Position numbers and translations under genes: made by a program
Notes under the pieces: generated by a model
Told to the model about the DNA's origin: nothing
What the model saw: only the letters and a program-made list of their open reading frames with translations
The model's database searches: none
Assembly: GCF_002368415.1 (NCBI RefSeq)
Contig: NZ_AP018290.1
Coordinates: 6,997,717 to 7,061,716, forward strand
Origin: Calothrix sp. NIES-4105
Lineage (GTDB): Bacteria > Cyanobacteriota > Cyanobacteriia > Cyanobacteriales > Nostocaceae
Reading direction: 5' to 3'
DNA length: 64,000 nt
Shown: one piece after another, positions 9,252-18,959 of the stretch
Layout: every line of letters starts with the position of its first letter
How positions within the stretch are numbered: the first letter of the stretch is position 1

Positions 9252-9800
9252 ATGGGTTTTTGGAAAACTTGGTTTAGTACATCGGAGACTGCGACAACCC
9301 GCACTACTCCTTTTGAAGAACAAATAGTGGATGCTACTGGTAAATCCATTCCCAATGGTGCCACCGATGCTTCCTATAAAGACACTCGCATTGTTTTTAG
9401 TACCGAGCGCGATATTGATTTATACGAACTCGAAGAACTTTGTGATGCCGTTGGTTGGTCACGGCGCCCTTTGCGAAAAGTCAAAAAAGCAATTGAGCAT
9501 AGTTTTCTTGTCGCCTCAATGTGGCAGGTTCGAGGACAACAGCGGCGCCTCATTGGCTTTGCACGCGCAACCTCAGACCACGCATTTAACGCCACAATCT
9601 GGGATGTGGTCGTTCATCCAGACTACCAAGGTAGAGGTCTGGGTAAAGCGCTGATGAAATACGTACTCAAAAAGCTTAGAAGTGAAGAAATCAGTAATGT
9701 CACCCTCTTTGCTGACCCTCACGTTGTTGATTTTTACCGTGGCTTAGGTTTTATGCCTGACCCTGAAGGTATTAAGGGTATGTTCTGGTATCCTCAATAA
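9252..9800 (+). CDS. GNAT-family N-acetyltransferase
   Basis: The start is placed at ATG 9252 ([12 protein letters not shown]), because the 30 residues encoded upstream to the GTG at 9162 do not look like part of the fold. The acetyl-CoA-binding motif is clear: [21 protein letters not shown], followed by [18 protein letters not shown], the RimI-like C-terminal half. The central segment [20 protein letters not shown] is characteristic of a cyanobacterial/plastid GNAT group (plastid GSAT/NSI-like enzymes). It likely acetylates protein termini or lysines, or small amines; substrate unknown. The gene is followed by tRNA-Pro. Confidence 0.85.
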   Translation: MGFWKTWFSTSETATTRTTPFEEQIVDATGKSIPNGATDASYKDTRIVFSTERDIDLYELEELCDAVGWSRRPLRKVKKAIEHSFLVASMWQVRGQQRRLIGFARATSDHAFNATIWDVVVHPDYQGRGLGKALMKYVLKKLRSEEISNVTLFADPHVVDFYRGLGFMPDPEGIKGMFWYPQ

Positions 9801-9890
9801 ATTAAATTCAATAAAATTTTCTTGTAAAATTGCAGCTTTATATGCTAACTTTATTTAAGTTGGATATATCGTTTCTCGGAACGAGAAAAA

Positions 9891-9964
9891 CGGGATGTAG
9901 CGCAGCTTGGTAGCGCGCCTGCTTTGGGAGCAGGATGCCGCAGGTTCAAATCCTGTCATCCCGA
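9891..9964 (+). tRNA. tRNA-Pro (anticodon TGG)
   Basis: A 74-base cloverleaf: acceptor arms cgggatg (9891-9897) and catcccg (9957-9963) with discriminator A; anticodon stem cctgc/gcagg around loop tttggga, anticodon TGG at 9925-9927 (reads CCA); T arm gcagg-ttcaaat-cctgt. The 3' CCA is not encoded. No intron. Confidence 0.95.
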
Positions 9965-9986
9965 TAGTGCTTACAATTATCAAGAT

Positions 9987-10018
9987 ACCCAGATTCATGA
10001 GTGAACTCTGGGTTTTTT
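9987..10018 (+). terminator. Rho-independent terminator after tRNA-Pro
   Basis: acccaga (9987-9993) pairs with tctgggt, extended by ttca/tgaa after a one-base bulge, and is followed directly by tttttt. A classical intrinsic terminator 22 bases after the tRNA. Confidence 0.85.
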
Positions 10019-10552
10019 AATGCCAACGATTATAAAAATAAAACTTAACTTAGTTTTAATTGTGATAAATGCTATTGATTCCGAGTTTTTACTTGTCTAT
10101 GATGTGTATTTATTTGAATTTCTATCTCGCACGCGAAAATTTGTGAATTGGTTCTCACAGGATAGCTAATCTCGATTATTTGCAGCTAATCAGATTTGAT
10201 TTAATGAGTGAAAACCGATGTAAAAAATTGTTGGTTTGAGTACATTACAAGTTTTTTGCATGGAACGATTCATTTCCTGGCGCCGTCGAATATAACAGAT
10301 AAAGATAATCTTCGAGGCATTTGTCACGGTTGAGAATGCTTGTATTGCGTCTAGCACATTGCACAGAACGTGTTGCTCTTACATGCGTCTACTTAAATTA
10401 TCGTGCAAGTTGAAGTTAAATCGATGCTTAAATAAATAGTGCAGTTAACTGGCGTATAAGGATAGTTCTAGCTAAACTGTAGCAAAAACTAGTTATTGCA
10501 CTAATCCAACTAAAATCTCGGCTTGATAAAAGTTTTAATGTTAGGAGAGGTT
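10019..10552. other. Long 5' region of the Tic22 gene
   Basis: About 530 bases without a gene. The last bases give a strong Shine-Dalgarno sequence (aggagagg) for the Tic22 gene. No other site could be assigned; a long leader or an unannotated small RNA is possible. Confidence 0.4.
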
Positions 10553-11377
10553 ATGAAATCATTAGTTCGCTGGGGCACAACATTAGGTTTAGTCGGAAGT
10601 ACTGTATTGACAACAGTATTTAGTGGTATCATCCCAGCGTTTGCGTTATCAGAGCAACAAATTAAAGAAAAATTGGATGCAGTTCCTGTTTGGATGATTA
10701 CCAACCCTCAAGGATTGCCACTTAGTCGTCAGCTTCCTGCTGCAAACGATGGCAAAAAGAAAGCTGGGAGCGTTACAGGAGTTTACTTAAGCAAAGCGGA
10801 AGCTCAAGCTTTTATTAAAGAATTACAAGGAGTAAAAAATCCCGACCCCAAAATGGCAGAAATGCTAAAAACCTTACAGGCAACAGCTGTACCTTTAGGC
10901 AGTATTTACCAGCAGTTGCAGCAAACCAAAAACCAAACTGAACGCTTGCAGTTTGCTTTTAAACCAGTTGAGCAAGAACTCAAAGGAGCTGTGGACTTAC
11001 TCCGCGCGTCGGGTCAAGATGTCAAGCAATTTCCAAGCGTACCTGTGTTTATGGTACGGTTTGCTCCCGATAAAGGATATGTTCCGATTCAACTAGGTTC
11101 GGATAAAAAAGAGTATTTCCCCCTGTTTATGAGCAAGCAGGATGCTTTAGCTTTACTAAATCAAGTCAAATCAAAGTTTCCTAAAGCCGACATCCAAGTA
11201 GTTGATGTTGATGGTGTACTCAAAACAATGCAAGATAAAAACGACAAATGGCTTGAGCAAGTAGTATTCTTCCCATCTCCAGAAGCACGAGAATACATCC
11301 GTACCTTATCAAGCAACAACCCACAGCAAAAACCAAACCAACAACCAGCTAATCGTCCAGCTGCTCCCAAAAAGTAA
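10553..11377 (+). CDS. Tic22-family exported protein
   Basis: The start is ATG 10553, 4 bases after a strong aggagagg ribosome-binding site. The protein has 274 residues and starts with a signal peptide (MKSLVRWGTTLGLVGSTVLT through about ...PAFA), then LSEQQIKEKLDAVPVWMITN and repeated FxSKxDAxAL/YLSKAEAQAFI segments typical of Tic22. Cyanobacterial Tic22 homologues are periplasmic or thylakoid-lumen chaperone-like proteins implicated in outer-membrane biogenesis. The C-terminus is a low-complexity tail rich in Asn, Gln and Pro. Confidence 0.85.
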   Translation: MKSLVRWGTTLGLVGSTVLTTVFSGIIPAFALSEQQIKEKLDAVPVWMITNPQGLPLSRQLPAANDGKKKAGSVTGVYLSKAEAQAFIKELQGVKNPDPKMAEMLKTLQATAVPLGSIYQQLQQTKNQTERLQFAFKPVEQELKGAVDLLRASGQDVKQFPSVPVFMVRFAPDKGYVPIQLGSDKKEYFPLFMSKQDALALLNQVKSKFPKADIQVVDVDGVLKTMQDKNDKWLEQVVFFPSPEAREYIRTLSSNNPQQKPNQQPANRPAAPKK

Positions 11378-11397
11378 AAAAAGCATGGGAAGTCATG

Positions 11398-11483
11398 CGT
11401 AGGTTGGGGAGCCACCTTTGTGCGGGGGTGGGGAACGCCCTTGGAGAGTGGCGTTGGAGGAACGCAACCCAACATTACCAACC
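11398..11483. repeat. Dispersed repeat with GTAGGTTGGG ends
   Basis: Sequence beginning gtaggttggggagccacc and ending ggaacgcaacccaac between Tic22 and prmC. A related copy beginning gtaggttggggagccact lies at 62871-62999. The family is imperfectly palindromic (gtaggttggg with cccaac at the far end). Confidence 0.65.
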
Positions 11484-11512
11484 TACAAATAGTATTGAAA
11501 TAACTTGCTTCT

Positions 11513-12418
11513 ATGTCTAATTCTCAATTCCCCTATTTAATTTCTGGCTCACAACTCTGGCAATGGCGTTCTAAAGCAATTGCAGGCGCCATTCAAAATA
11601 ATGTTGAAGTTGGCGAAGTTGATTGGTTACTTAGGGGAATTACAGAGTTAGATGGTTTAGCATTACGTTTGGGGTCGTATAAAGACCAAGCTCAAATCAA
11701 AATCAAGCTTACTCGTGAAGATTTAGATGCACTATGGCGCCAACGTCTTCTTGAACGTTTGCCTGTACAGTACATTGCTTCATCAACACCTTGGCGCCAG
11801 TTTGAGCTATCTGTATCACCAGCAGTTTTAATACCAAGACCAGAAACGGAGTATTTGATTGACTTGGCTATAGCTACCACAAATAATAGTAGTCTTAGAG
11901 AAGGAAATTGGGCAGATTTAGGAACAGGAAGCGGCGCCGTTGCGATTGGACTTGCTTCAGCTTTTAAGCAAGCCACTATTCATGCTGTTGATATAAGTCC
12001 CGAAGCTCTTAAAATAGCTTCAAACAATGCCTGTAATTTAGGATATAAAGAACGTATAAAATTTTATCAAGGCTACTGGTGGGAACCATTAGCTTTATTA
12101 AAAGGAAAATTTAGCGGTATGGTTTCAAATCCACCGTATATTCCAACAAGCACGGTGCTGACTTTAGAACCAGAAGTAGTTAATCATGAACCGCATTTAG
12201 CATTAGACGGTGGAACAGATGGCTTAGATTGTATCCGCCAATTAATTAATACATCACCAGAATACTTACAACCTGGTGGAGTTTGGCTGATTGAAATGAT
12301 GGCAGGACAAGCTGATACTGTTGTTCAACTTTTACAAAATCACGGTAGTTATCGCAATATAGAAATTCATACTGATTTTGCAGGAATCGAAAGATTTGCA
12401 GTTGCTTATAAGATATAG
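11513..12418 (+). CDS. prmC: Peptide chain release factor N5-glutamine methyltransferase (PrmC/HemK)
   Basis: A 301-residue class I SAM methyltransferase that methylates the GGQ glutamine of release factors. It has the N-terminal helical domain ending near PVQYIASSTPWRQFELSV, the RPETEYL segment, the SAM loop DLGTGSGAVAIGLA, and the hallmark NPPY (residues around SNPPYIPTS). Length matches the family. No obvious Shine-Dalgarno sequence precedes the ATG. It is followed, across a 46-nt tandem repeat, by tsaC/sua5, a common prmC-tsaC neighbourhood in bacteria. Confidence 0.95.
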   Translation: MSNSQFPYLISGSQLWQWRSKAIAGAIQNNVEVGEVDWLLRGITELDGLALRLGSYKDQAQIKIKLTREDLDALWRQRLLERLPVQYIASSTPWRQFELSVSPAVLIPRPETEYLIDLAIATTNNSSLREGNWADLGTGSGAVAIGLASAFKQATIHAVDISPEALKIASNNACNLGYKERIKFYQGYWWEPLALLKGKFSGMVSNPPYIPTSTVLTLEPEVVNHEPHLALDGGTDGLDCIRQLINTSPEYLQPGGVWLIEMMAGQADTVVQLLQNHGSYRNIEIHTDFAGIERFAVAYKI

Positions 12419-12420
12419 CT

Positions 12421-12573
12421 GTAAGGGCGGGTTCACCTATATCCTATGAAATAATGGAAAATTTAGGTAAGGGCGGGTTCACGTATATCCTATGAAATAA
12501 TGGAAAATTTAGGTAAGGGCGGGTTCACCTATATCCTATGAAATAATAGAAAATTTGGTAAACCCGCCCGTAC
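12421..12573. repeat. 46-nt tandem repeat capped by an inverted GTAAACCCGCCC end
   Basis: Three units of 46 nt start at 12421, 12467 and 12513, each beginning gtaagggcgggttcac and ending ggaaaattta or similar. The array ends with the inverted copy gtaaacccgcccgtac (12558-12573), which is immediately followed by aggag, the likely ribosome-binding site of the next gene. Same family as 5672-5975 and 40868-40930. Confidence 0.85.
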
Positions 12574-12584
12574 AGGAGTAAAAA

Positions 12585-13178
12585 ATGCCTCAAGTTTCTG
12601 AAGGAGCGCTTATCGAAGGAGCGCGTAAAGGTTTATTAGTCAGCTTTCCTACTGATACTGTTCCGGCACTTGCAGCAAAGCCTGAAAATGCCGATTTGAT
12701 TTATGCAGCAAAACAGCGCAGTTTAGATAAACCCCTTATATTAATGGCAGCGACTGCATCCGAGTTGTGGAATTATGTTGATGGTAATGAATCTGAGTTG
12801 AAGATTTGGCAGGAGGTCGCAGCTAAATATTTACCAGGCGCCTTAACAATGGTGTTGCCTACGGGAGCATCCGTTGCAAAAACAATGAATCCTACTGACC
12901 CTACAACAATTGGTGTACGAGTGCCTAAGCTAGAAATTGCGCGCTCAATTTTGGCACAAACTGGGCCTCTAGCTACCACAAGCGCAAATCTATCTGGTCA
13001 AAGCGCTTTGCTAACTATGACAGAAATTGCTGCACAGTTTCCACAAGTGCTTGTACTGCAAGACGAAGAATCCCAAGACACCACGAGTGCAATTGGAGTA
13101 CCTTCAACCGTCGTAAAATGGACTGGTAATAATTGGCGGATTTTGCGACAAGGCGCCTTAAACTTTGATTTATCTTAA
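12585..13178 (+). CDS. L-threonylcarbamoyladenylate synthase (TsaC/Sua5 family)
   Basis: A 197-residue YrdC-fold protein. It carries the family's substrate-binding pattern SFPTDTVPALAA, then KQRSLDKPLILM, the PGALTMVLP segment and TGPLATTSANLSGQ near the C-terminal half. It makes threonylcarbamoyl-AMP from threonine, bicarbonate and ATP for the t6A tRNA modification completed by TsaD (gene at 5992). The short length fits TsaC rather than the longer Sua5 with an extra C-terminal domain. A good aggag lies 6 bases before the ATG and is supplied by the end of the dispersed repeat. Confidence 0.9.
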   Translation: MPQVSEGALIEGARKGLLVSFPTDTVPALAAKPENADLIYAAKQRSLDKPLILMAATASELWNYVDGNESELKIWQEVAAKYLPGALTMVLPTGASVAKTMNPTDPTTIGVRVPKLEIARSILAQTGPLATTSANLSGQSALLTMTEIAAQFPQVLVLQDEESQDTTSAIGVPSTVVKWTGNNWRILRQGALNFDLS

Positions 13179-13306
13179 ATTATTTCATAACATAGAGATT
13201 CACCAAAGTTTACTATCAAGTATTCTTATTATTAAGATTTATAAAATTTCTACGGGAACTATAAAACTTAATTTTGCGCCTTTTTCTTATCTTGTATGAA
13301 TTAATA

Positions 13307-14260
13307 ATGCAAATTATGGATTGGAATAATTGGATATATTTAGCGGTAGGACTGTTGATTGGAGCAGGATTTCGCAGTTTGTTTACTACCTCAAAAAATA
13401 GTACTCAAGTATTAAACAAGTCGTATCAAGACGAAATAAACGAACTCCTTCTTCAAATTAAGCAGTTAAATTTAGCGTACAATCTGGCTGCTGAGATGAG
13501 CCAGTTTAAAGCAGGTTTTTTAGCACGCACTACACATGTGTTGCGTTCACCGCTGAACGGTCTGATTGGTTTGCATCAATTAATTTTGTCTGATTTATGT
13601 GAAAGTCCAGAAGAAGAACGCGAATTTATAGCTCAAGCTCATGAACGGGCATTAAAATTACTGAAGTTAATTGACGAAATTCTCAATGTTGCGCGCGTCC
13701 AACGGGGTACTAATTCTATAAATATTCAGCGCTTACCTCTAAATGAACTGTTACAAGAAGTTAACGACCAGATGTACATGTTGGCAGAAAATCGCAATTA
13801 CCCTTTTAAAATTGTACTGCCATCTGAAATCTATGTGTTAACAGACGCTAAATGGCTGCGGCAAGTACTCATTATTTTGATCGAAACTACAATTGCCCAA
13901 ATGGAAGCACAGATGGAAGAAGGCAGTATTTCTATCTCACAAGGAGGCGCCGATACAAGCAACTACACTTACATTTGGTTAGATATACCAGCTTATGCGT
14001 TTATGAGCAGCGAAGCAATTGATTTATCGCAAGCGATTATGAAAATGGATACTGAAGTTCAACAAAATCCTAGAGAACCTGAAAAACCAGTATCACCAGG
14101 TATGAAATTACTACTAGCTACAACTATACTCGAAGTATTAGGAGGCAAGCTCGAAGTCGTTCCATACCCAGACAACACACAATCACAACTAACAACGAGA
14201 TTACAAATTTCTATCCCCCTAGCACCTCTTGAAACTGCACAGACGATGGCAGCGATTTGA
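13307..14260 (+). CDS. Sensor histidine-kinase-like protein with degenerate ATPase domain
   Basis: The start is taken at ATG 13307; ATG 13316 (MDWNNWIYL) is equally possible, while an upstream TTG is unlikely. A short N-terminal membrane helix is followed by a coiled segment and a HisKA-like dimerisation domain with a recognisable H-box, TTHVLRSPLNGLIGL. The C-terminal half occupies the place of the HATPase_c domain but I see no N-box and no DxGxG; WLDIPAYAF stands where the G1 box would be. It is therefore more likely a regulator or phosphotransfer partner than an active kinase. Its last 50 bases overlap the 3' end of the convergent GNAT gene. Confidence 0.7.
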   Translation: MQIMDWNNWIYLAVGLLIGAGFRSLFTTSKNSTQVLNKSYQDEINELLLQIKQLNLAYNLAAEMSQFKAGFLARTTHVLRSPLNGLIGLHQLILSDLCESPEEEREFIAQAHERALKLLKLIDEILNVARVQRGTNSINIQRLPLNELLQEVNDQMYMLAENRNYPFKIVLPSEIYVLTDAKWLRQVLIILIETTIAQMEAQMEEGSISISQGGADTSNYTYIWLDIPAYAFMSSEAIDLSQAIMKMDTEVQQNPREPEKPVSPGMKLLLATTILEVLGGKLEVVPYPDNTQSQLTTRLQISIPLAPLETAQTMAAI

Positions 14261-14678
14261 AGTGAGATTGATTATATATAACCATTGTTGTTGAGGAATT
14301 TTTCTCAAATCCAATTTTTTCGTAAAATCCCTGTCGATGAGTTGTCATTAAGTATGTGCGCTCAACTCGATTCATTTTAGGGTGACTCAAAACTGTTTCT
14401 ACTAACTTGCTACCAAGCCCTTGAGAACGGTAATCAGGATGAATTACAACGTCCCAGATTGTAGCTCGATATATACCGTCACTTGTCGCCCTTGCAAAAC
14501 CGATTAATCTGTCTCCATCTTTAACTGTTACCACAGGTTCACTATTAGCGACTGCAATACTTAAATCCTCCGTACTGCGTTCAGATGCCCAAAATGCCGC
14601 AATCTCGAATAAATCGCGTAATTGATTCAGGTCTATATCTGATTTGCGGTCGCTAAATTGAATGTGAGCATTACTCAT
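14211..14678 (-). CDS. GNAT-family N-acetyltransferase
   Basis: A 155-residue acetyltransferase. The acetyl-CoA motif is ATIWDVVIHPDYRSQGLGSKL, followed by the C-terminal RQGFYEKIGFEKN. The core strongly resembles the GNAT at 9252 ([24 protein letters not shown] in both), so the two may be distant paralogues. The last roughly 17 residues extend into the histidine-kinase gene on the opposite strand. Substrate unknown. Confidence 0.85.
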   Translation of the reverse strand: MSNAHIQFSDRKSDIDLNQLRDLFEIAAFWASERSTEDLSIAVANSEPVVTVKDGDRLIGFARATSDGIYRATIWDVVIHPDYRSQGLGSKLVETVLSHPKMNRVERTYLMTTHRQGFYEKIGFEKNSSTTMVIYNQSHFKSLPSSVQFQEVLGG

Positions 14679-14835
14679 TTTGACAATACCAGTACAATTT
14701 TTACTAAATGTACAGACTTTTACTCTGCGAAGTGTTTCACAAAATACATTTATGACTATTATTTTAATGATTTATATAAAAAATTTTACAATTTGTTAAG
14801 GTTTGATAACAATTATGAAGCTGTAGCATAAAGTT

Positions 14836-15216
14836 CTACCGACAAATCCACTTCCATAGAGGATGTGTTGCACCTTGTTCTCGAATTAAAAAGACTCGTT
14901 TTTCAAGAAGTTCTCTATCACGTTTAGGTAAGCCAAATAAAATATTTCGACTTTGCCACACTAGTACAGATGCAGTCATCCCGATACAAAGTGCTAAACC
15001 TAAAGTTGCCAGTGGATGGAAGTAAAGACCGTAGCGTACAGCCACCCATGTAAAATACTGGCGCCACAAAGCGATTTCTCCACGTAAATTCCATAAAGAG
15101 ATTGGCGCAATTAAAATCCACAGTACAGCAACAAATAACCACCGACCATAAACTGTTAGCCTATGTAATTTTTGGACTTGTGCATTAAAAATAGGGTCTT
15201 TTTCTAGATTTTCCAT
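14836..15216 (-). CDS. Conserved two-helix membrane protein near secF
   Basis: A 126-residue protein of unknown function with two clear transmembrane helices (about residues 23-43 and 68-90) and a charged C-terminal segment (PKRDRELLEKRVFLIREQG). It follows secF on the same strand with a gap of 77 bases, so it may be co-transcribed with pdhB-secD-secF. I recognise no catalytic motif. Confidence 0.7.
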   Translation of the reverse strand: MENLEKDPIFNAQVQKLHRLTVYGRWLFVAVLWILIAPISLWNLRGEIALWRQYFTWVAVRYGLYFHPLATLGLALCIGMTASVLVWQSRNILFGLPKRDRELLEKRVFLIREQGATHPLWKWICR

Positions 15217-15293
15217 GAAATAAGGAATTATTTTAGATACATAAGTAAAAAGGGGCAGGGGAAAACACCCTGCTCCTGCCAGCGCATCGGAGT

Positions 15294-16268
15294 TCAGCTT
15301 GCGACTGACTCGGTATTATGGGGAGGGATGCCGCTTCGTTCGCTTCGTTGTCTCCACCAAGCAAGTAGAGTGCTAGCGATAAAGATGCTTGAATAAGCTC
15401 CCAACGTAAAGCCAACAATTAGAGACAAAGAAAAGATTTTGAGTGTTTCCCCACCAAATAGGAAGATTGCAAACAGCGTTAGCAGTGTTGTAAAAGTGGT
15501 ATTAATCGAGCGGGCGAGAGTTTGGTCTACTGCGTCATCAATAATTTCAGTGATGGGACGCCCAGCTTCAACTTGAGCTGTTTCCCGAATTCGGTCGTAA
15601 ATTACCACAGTATCGTTAACCGAGAAACCGACAATTGTCAGCAGGGCAACAACAAATAAGCTGTCTACCTCAATACCAAAAAAACCTAGTATTGAAAATA
15701 TTCCTACTGTAATGAATACATCGTGAAACAAAGCAATAATTGCAAATACGGCATAATCCCACTGAAAACGGAATCTTAAGTAAACTAATATACCAACAAG
15801 CGACAAAAATAAAGCAGTTAAACCAGAGGTAAATAGTTCTCGTCCAAGAGTCGGACCAACAGTATCAATTGACTTTTTTTGTGGGTCAAAGGCGCCGATT
15901 TTTTCTGAGAGTGCGTTTTCCAATTGGGTGCGCTGGTCAGCACTTAAGTCTTTTGAGCGAATTGATATACCGTTTTCTTGCCTTGTTTGTTTATCGGTAA
16001 CAAGCTGAATACTCGCATCGCCAAGTCCTCTGGCTCTAGCAATATCACGCACAACGTTAATATCAATGGGCTTATCACAGTTTCCGGGTACCGTGCAGTC
16101 CCTTTCCAACTGTAAACGTGTACCACCGATAAAATCTAAACCAGGACGTAGAGGCGCCTTAATTTGAGGGTTAAAGGTAGAGATTACCATCGAGATTATA
16201 CTGATGATAATCAAAGCCGAAGAAAGACCCCACCATAGCTTGCGGGTTTTATTTACAGCTAGCTTCAT
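15294..16268 (-). CDS. secF: Protein translocase subunit SecF
   Basis: A 324-residue RND-type membrane protein that with SecD uses the proton gradient to complete protein export through SecYEG. It has an N-terminal helix, a periplasmic domain containing [13 protein letters not shown], and five C-terminal helices with the conserved [16 protein letters not shown] and [10 protein letters not shown] segments. Its ATG overlaps the secD stop codon by 4 bases (16265-16268), so translation is probably coupled. Confidence 0.95.
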   Translation of the reverse strand: MKLAVNKTRKLWWGLSSALIIISIISMVISTFNPQIKAPLRPGLDFIGGTRLQLERDCTVPGNCDKPIDINVVRDIARARGLGDASIQLVTDKQTRQENGISIRSKDLSADQRTQLENALSEKIGAFDPQKKSIDTVGPTLGRELFTSGLTALFLSLVGILVYLRFRFQWDYAVFAIIALFHDVFITVGIFSILGFFGIEVDSLFVVALLTIVGFSVNDTVVIYDRIRETAQVEAGRPITEIIDDAVDQTLARSINTTFTTLLTLFAIFLFGGETLKIFSLSLIVGFTLGAYSSIFIASTLLAWWRQRSERSGIPPHNTESVAS

Positions 16269-17686
16269 CTTGCAACCTCCGCTTTTTTAGATGGCGCCAA
16301 GCCAGGACAGAAATATTCTGGTTTTTTCAAAGATGGAATTGTTATCGCCAAAAACATGAAAGTGCGACTACATGTAACTGCTGTAAACATACTAACTAGT
16401 ACACCAATGCTTAAAGTTACAGCAAAGCCTTTGACTAAACCGGAACCAAAAATAAACAGGAAGAAGCAGGCAATCCAGGTTGTGACATTACCATCTAAAA
16501 TACTAGAAAAAGCTCGATAAAAGCCAGATTCAACAGAGCGGTACAAAGTTTTGCCTGCTCTTAATTCTTCGCGCGTGCGTTCAAAAATTAAAACGTTGGC
16601 ATCAACAGCCATCCCAATACTAAGAACAAAGCCAGCGATACCAGGTAATGTCATCGTCACTTGCAACAAACCAAAAGCAGCCCAAGAAAGTAATGCGTAA
16701 ATGATTAATGCCAAATCCGCCAAAACACCTGGTAATCTATAATACAGCACCATAAATACTAGTACAAGACTCAAACCACCAATACCAGCATAAATACTGC
16801 TTTGAATACTATCTTGACCAAGCGTGGCGCCGACTGTGCGGTTTTCTACGATTGCAACAGGAACAGGTAGGGCGCCGCCTCGTAACTGTATACCTAAAGC
16901 ATTAGCTTCTTTGGAAGTGAAATTACCAGTAATTACCGCATTACCGCCAGTAATCCCTGTAGCAGCAAATTGGGCACCAACACTTGGAAAACTAATAAGT
17001 TCATTGTCAAGAAAAATACCAATAGCTCGTCCAGTACCAGCGAGTTCCTTGGTTAACTGAGCAAACAAATCGCCACCTTGTTGATTAAAACTGATTGCGA
17101 CTTCCCAGTTATTACCTTGGGTGGGTGTACCTTGGGCATCTTTAAGAAACTTACCGCTAAGTGGAGGATTAGTACTTTCAAATAATTCTGCTGTAGCTTG
17201 ATTACTTTTTTGTAAATCTTCTTGAATTTTAGCGATTGCTGAAGAATCTCTATTTTTACGAGCTATTTCTTGCTTTGCTTTTAACTCAGCACGTGAGGCA
17301 GCAAAAGCAAGAAGTTGAGTTTCTGTACCCGGTTTTTGCTTACGAAACTCTAACTGTGCAGTTCCTCCCAAAACTTTTTCGGCTTGTTCAGGGTCTTTAA
17401 CACCAGGAAGTTGCACTAGAATTTTGTCACTGCCAGCTTGTTGAACTACCGCTTCGGAAACACCCAAACCATTAATCCGTCCTTCAATGACTTTGAGAAC
17501 GGCTTCCATTTCACGGTCGGTGATTGTTTTAATTTCCGGTGTGGTTTTTACTTGAATAGTAAGTTGAGAACCTCCTTGTAAATCGAGTCCAAGGGGTACA
17601 CGTAAACCAGGAGTGGCAATTACCGCGATGGCGGCAATTACCATAACAATAATTAAGGCTAATAGCGATTTTTGTCTTTGCTGCAT
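16265..17686 (-). CDS. secD: Protein translocase subunit SecD
   Basis: The start is set at ATG 17686 ([16 protein letters not shown]); an in-frame TTG at 17707 is less likely. The 473-residue protein has an N-terminal membrane helix, the [14 protein letters not shown] segment, the periplasmic P1 domain ([28 protein letters not shown]), and C-terminal helices with [17 protein letters not shown]. It forms a complex with SecF, encoded immediately downstream with a 4-base overlap. The upstream neighbour is pdhB, a pairing found in several cyanobacteria. Confidence 0.95.
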   Translation of the reverse strand: MQQRQKSLLALIIVMVIAAIAVIATPGLRVPLGLDLQGGSQLTIQVKTTPEIKTITDREMEAVLKVIEGRINGLGVSEAVVQQAGSDKILVQLPGVKDPEQAEKVLGGTAQLEFRKQKPGTETQLLAFAASRAELKAKQEIARKNRDSSAIAKIQEDLQKSNQATAELFESTNPPLSGKFLKDAQGTPTQGNNWEVAISFNQQGGDLFAQLTKELAGTGRAIGIFLDNELISFPSVGAQFAATGITGGNAVITGNFTSKEANALGIQLRGGALPVPVAIVENRTVGATLGQDSIQSSIYAGIGGLSLVLVFMVLYYRLPGVLADLALIIYALLSWAAFGLLQVTMTLPGIAGFVLSIGMAVDANVLIFERTREELRAGKTLYRSVESGFYRAFSSILDGNVTTWIACFFLFIFGSGLVKGFAVTLSIGVLVSMFTAVTCSRTFMFLAITIPSLKKPEYFCPGLAPSKKAEVAR

Positions 17687-17734
17687 ACCATAACGGAAGT
17701 GCGACAAACGCTATAATAGCTCTTTTTACCAGTA

Positions 17735-17977
17735 AAGAGTGCTGAGTGCTGAGTGCTGAGTGCTGAGTAGGTAGTAACTTCTAACTCATAACTCCTAACT
17801 CCTAACCCCTAACTCCTAACTCCTAACTCCTAACTCCTAACTCCTAACTCCTAACTCCTAACTCCTAACTCCTAACTCCTAACTCCTAACTCCTAACTCC
17901 TAACTCCTAACTCCTAACTCCTAACTCTTAACTCCTAACTCTTAACTCAGCACTCAGCACTCAGCACTCAGCACTTT
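17735..17977. repeat. Heptamer tandem repeat enclosed by inverted heptamer arms
   Basis: About two dozen copies of the heptamer taactcc (about 17775-17948) are enclosed by arms of a different heptamer in opposite orientation: gagtgct repeated at 17738-17768 and its complement agcactc repeated at 17946-17975. The arms could pair over some 30 bp with the array as the loop. The right arm abuts the pdhB stop codon (17976-17978). It separates pdhB from secD. Confidence 0.85.
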
Positions 17978-18959
17978 AAACTCGTAATGTCATCATTTTC
18001 TCGACAGCTTCAACAATTTGTTCAGGTTGCACGATAGTTAAACGTTCCAAGGCGCCGTTATAAGGAGTTGGAATATCCTGCGAAGACAGTCGCAACACTG
18101 GTGCATCCAATTCATCAAACAAGCGGTCATTGATAGAAGCTGTTAATTCGGCGCCTATACCTCCAGTTCGCATACACTCTTCCACAATAATGACGCGGTG
18201 AGTTTTCCGTATTGAGGCGCCAATAGTATCAAAATCTAAGGGCTTGAGTGAAATTAAATCGATAACTTCGGGGTCAAAGCCTTTCTTCTCTATATTTTTC
18301 ACGGCTTGCATGACGTGGTGACGCATACGTGAGTACGTCAGTATTGTGACATCTTTACCGGAGCGTACAACTTCAGCTTTATCAAGTGGCAGTACGTATT
18401 CTTTGTCAGGCAGGTCTTCTTTTAAGTTGTAAAGCAGTACATGTTCAAAAAATAGTACTGGGTTATTATCACGAATAGCTGCTTTTAAAAGTCCTTTTGC
18501 GTTATAAGGAGTTGAGCAAGCGACAATTTTTAAACCGGGAACAGCTTGAAAGTAAGCTTCGAGACGCTGTGAATGTTCTGCTCCTAGCTGGCGCCCAACA
18601 CCACCAGGTCCACGAATAACCATTGGGATTGTAAAATTACCACCAGAGGTATAGCGTAACATCCCAGCGTTATTAGAAATTTGGTTGAACGCAAGGAGCA
18701 GAAATCCCATGTTCATACCCTCGATAATGGGACGTAAACCCGTCATCGCGGCGCCGACTGCGATACCAGTAAAACTGTTTTCAGCAATGGGAGTATCTAA
18801 AACACGCAGTTCGCCATACTTTTTGTACAGGTCTTTTGTTACTTTATAAGAGCCTCCGTAGTGTCCTACGTCCTCTCCTAGTACAAATACAGTGTTATCA
18901 CGCGCCATTTCCTCATCGATGGCTTCCCGCAGAGCGTTGAAGAATAATGTTTCTGCCAT
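17976..18959 (-). CDS. pdhB: Pyruvate dehydrogenase E1 component, beta subunit
   Basis: A 327-residue transketolase-like subunit that, with the alpha subunit (not in the window), decarboxylates pyruvate using thiamine diphosphate. It contains [20 protein letters not shown], the [14 protein letters not shown] segment, [16 protein letters not shown], and the C-terminal [13 protein letters not shown] typical of E1-beta. Length is normal. Upstream lies a region without a gene; downstream, beyond the heptamer array, is secD. Confidence 0.95.
   Translation of the reverse strand: MAETLFFNALREAIDEEMARDNTVFVLGEDVGHYGGSYKVTKDLYKKYGELRVLDTPIAENSFTGIAVGAAMTGLRPIIEGMNMGFLLLAFNQISNNAGMLRYTSGGNFTIPMVIRGPGGVGRQLGAEHSQRLEAYFQAVPGLKIVACSTPYNAKGLLKAAIRDNNPVLFFEHVLLYNLKEDLPDKEYVLPLDKAEVVRSGKDVTILTYSRMRHHVMQAVKNIEKKGFDPEVIDLISLKPLDFDTIGASIRKTHRVIIVEECMRTGGIGAELTASINDRLFDELDAPVLRLSSQDIPTPYNGALERLTIVQPEQIVEAVEKMMTLRV

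Noticed and set aside
17775-17948. Long heptamer array as a possible coding repeat
   Set aside because: All frames contain frequent stop codons (taa in taactcc), so it cannot encode protein.
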